In this document: piece by piece, positions 28,978-30,271 of the stretch
Layout: the number at the start of each line of letters is the position of its first letter
How positions within the stretch are numbered: position 1 is the stretch's first letter
IMG/VR virus record: IMGVR_UViG_3300030098_002588
Span: 1-30,271 of that record
Direction: 5' to 3' (one strand)
DNA: 30,271 nt
Source of the DNA: a virus
Position numbers and translations under genes: made by a program
Notes under the pieces: model-generated
Told to the model about the DNA's origin: nothing
The model's input: only the letters and a program-made list of their open reading frames with translations
The model's database searches: none

Positions 28978-30087
28978 TTACTTTCTCTTGTTCTTTTTCT
29001 TCCACTCGCGGTGCCGTTTCTGAGCTTCCCAAAGTTGTTTATCTGTAAACGCTCCTGACTTACGAGCTGGGCTATTTCTTGTCTTCTTCTCCCAGTCAAT
29101 TTGTGCCTGAGATTTCTTATTCTTCTTAGGAGCTACTGTCTTCTTGTTTGTATTGCCATATTGTTTTTCAAAAGTAATCTTTGATTTAGGAAGAGAAAAT
29201 GCATCTTTCTTTTTATTGTTCCCGCCACCTTTTTTAGATACTGGCTTATTATTATTAGCTTTATTAATCTTTACCTTATTATTATTATTCTTTCTTCTCT
29301 TCTCTGAAGCTTCTATAAGTTTTTTCTCGTAACCAGTCGCACCAAATGTTTTTAAAGGTTTATTTCTAACTCTTTGAACGACGTTAGTTACCTCTCTTGC
29401 ATGATCAACTACGTTTTCAGCTAATCCATATAGTGCAGCAGCACCAGTAGCATAGGGAGAAACTTTACTTATACCTTTTCCAAGTGTTTTAGCCCCCGGT
29501 ATTTTCTTGATTTTCTTTAATATTTTTGTAGCTCCTTTTTTAACTTTAGGTGCAGTCTCTTTTACAAATTCTTTACCCTTAGTAAATGGACTTTTTTGTT
29601 TAGGCTTTGTTGTACCTTGTCCATATCTTGTTTCCCACTTTTTAGTTTTGGGATTCCATTCTTGTTTTACGTTATAACTACCAGACGCTGCTTTTTGTTG
29701 TTTAGTTCTAGCTTTATCCCAGCGTGTCTTTTTTCTTAATTTAAGTTTTTCTTGAGCAGCTTTATTTTCTGCATCTACTTTATATTGAGGTTTACGAGTT
29801 GTAGTTAATGCACCTTTTGGTCTACTCCAAGACTTTGGTTTCTTTTTTGCTCCTATCTTTAATTTACTTGCTGTACTTTTTCCAGCAGTTTTAATGGTTT
29901 GATAAGCTTCTCTCGCTTTACCTTTTAACTGAGATATAGAAAAGCTTTTACCACCTTCGCCTTTATAAGAATTTGACTTTGCGTCGTATCTATATTGTTT
30001 ACCTTTGACGGTTACAAGTTTTACGGTGTTAGTAATCTGTCCGATTATTTCACGGAGCATATCTAACCCCGACATTGGGTCTGCCAT
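28978..30087 (-). CDS. Very basic Lys/Asn-rich protein
   Basis: A 369-residue product from ATG at 30087, beginning MADPMSGLDMLREIIGQITN. Lys dominates throughout (e.g. KETAPKVKKGATKILKKIKK, EKRRKNNNNKVKINKANNNK). One small-residue hydrophobic segment (VSPYATGAAALYGLAENVV) lies near residue 215; the rest looks extended. The charge suggests binding to DNA or packaging inside the virion, as with basic core proteins, or interaction with a cell surface. No family recognised. It is followed by a strong terminator and preceded by the HNH gene. Confidence 0.75.
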   Translation of the reverse strand: MADPMSGLDMLREIIGQITNTVKLVTVKGKQYRYDAKSNSYKGEGGKSFSISQLKGKAREAYQTIKTAGKSTASKLKIGAKKKPKSWSRPKGALTTTRKPQYKVDAENKAAQEKLKLRKKTRWDKARTKQQKAASGSYNVKQEWNPKTKKWETRYGQGTTKPKQKSPFTKGKEFVKETAPKVKKGATKILKKIKKIPGAKTLGKGISKVSPYATGAAALYGLAENVVDHAREVTNVVQRVRNKPLKTFGATGYEKKLIEASEKRRKNNNNKVKINKANNNKPVSKKGGGNNKKKDAFSLPKSKITFEKQYGNTNKKTVAPKKNKKSQAQIDWEKKTRNSPARKSGAFTDKQLWEAQKRHREWKKKNKRK

Positions 30088-30089
30088 CG

Positions 30090-30271
30090 TTAATTAATAT
30101 GTTGAAGAATGATCATTTCTCTTAGAGGTCGATGTCCAAATGTCTGACGCATCCATCTCTGCCAATTACTGCTACCTTTCCCTTGATTACAGGCTCTGCA
30201 CGCGGGTACAAGATTGCTTGTAAGATCTTCTCCGCCGTCTGTTTTAGGTTTAACATGGTCAAGTGTAAGTT
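30090..30271 (-). CDS. HNH endonuclease, C-terminal part (runs off the window)
   Basis: The last 60 codons are in the window, ending at TAA 30090-30092. They contain [35 protein letters not shown]: the His of the HNH motif, the Asn-Leu-Val step and a CxxC zinc knuckle. Such free-standing HNH enzymes act as homing endonucleases or packaging nickases. The start lies beyond the right edge. It ends two bases before the ATG of the basic protein. Confidence 0.85.
   Translation of the reverse strand, partial: LTLDHVKPKTDGGEDLTSNLVPACRACNQGKGSSNWQRWMRQTFGHRPLREMIILQHIN

Overview
The window is most of the genome of a T7-like podovirus that infects marine picocyanobacteria (a cyanopodovirus). Every gene I can support lies on the minus strand, so the window is described right to left. 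The T7 core is present and largely in canonical order: single-subunit RNA polymerase, single-stranded DNA-binding protein, endonuclease I, primase-helicase, DNA polymerase, 5'-3' exonuclease, portal, scaffold, major capsid and terminase. Between these lie the cargo genes of cyanophages: high-light-inducible protein, photosystem II D1 (psbA), transaldolase talC, class I ribonucleotide reductase and a MazG-like pyrophosphohydrolase. A probable NblA-like protein (phycobilisome degradation adaptor) and an NDH-1 subunit (NdhI) point to a cyanobacterial host; the NblA-like protein, if real, favours Synechococcus over phycobilisome-free Prochlorococcus. A 5' half of a tRNA-Leu gene next to a tyrosine integrase looks like attP.

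Layout from high to low coordinates. (1) 30,271-26,135: end of an HNH endonuclease gene, a very basic 369-residue protein, a 347-residue protein and the large terminase. (2) 26,134-25,054: a GC hairpin, a short one-helix membrane protein and talC. (3) 25,053-24,336: about 720 bases without a gene, holding GC-rich direct repeats and many hairpins. In cyanopodoviruses whose order I recall, talC closes the linear genome and small early genes open it, so this stretch probably spans the genome ends joined by circularised assembly. (4) 24,335-20,330: a packed early operon of tiny overlapping genes with one intact tRNA-Asp, two tRNA-like remnants, a strong excess of AAGGAC boxes and a MarR-like winged-helix gene. 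(5) 20,340-19,200: integrase, attP-like tRNA-Leu half and a terminator. (6) 19,183-10,957: replication and nucleotide metabolism genes, including a DNA polymerase split into two reading frames and a LAGLIDADG-type endonuclease directly after it. (7) 10,685-8,584: ribonucleotide reductase alpha and beta. (8) 8,615-5,661: virion assembly genes. (9) 5,612-3,160: hli-psbA-ndhI, an AT-hook-like micropeptide, a 37-residue peptide and a small outer-membrane beta-barrel protein. (10) 2,938-54: two paralogous virion-like proteins, the major capsid protein and two small proteins, ending in a UUCG terminator. The tail genes lie beyond the left edge.

The genes fit one strategy. The phage keeps host photosystem II and cyclic or respiratory electron flow running (D1, Hli, NdhI), may dismantle the antenna (NblA-like), redirects carbon toward pentose phosphate (TalC) and turns the resulting reducing power and ribose into dNTPs (ribonucleotide reductase, host DNA breakdown by endonuclease I and exonuclease) for T7-style replication. 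The most unusual points are: ndhI placed directly behind psbA, with a coding-like N-terminus that has no start codon; two late leaders sharing a 15-base hairpin loop on unrelated but self-complementary stems; the split DNA polymerase; the missing radical tyrosine in the reductase beta subunit; and the tRNA-like elements and AAGGAC boxes of the early region.
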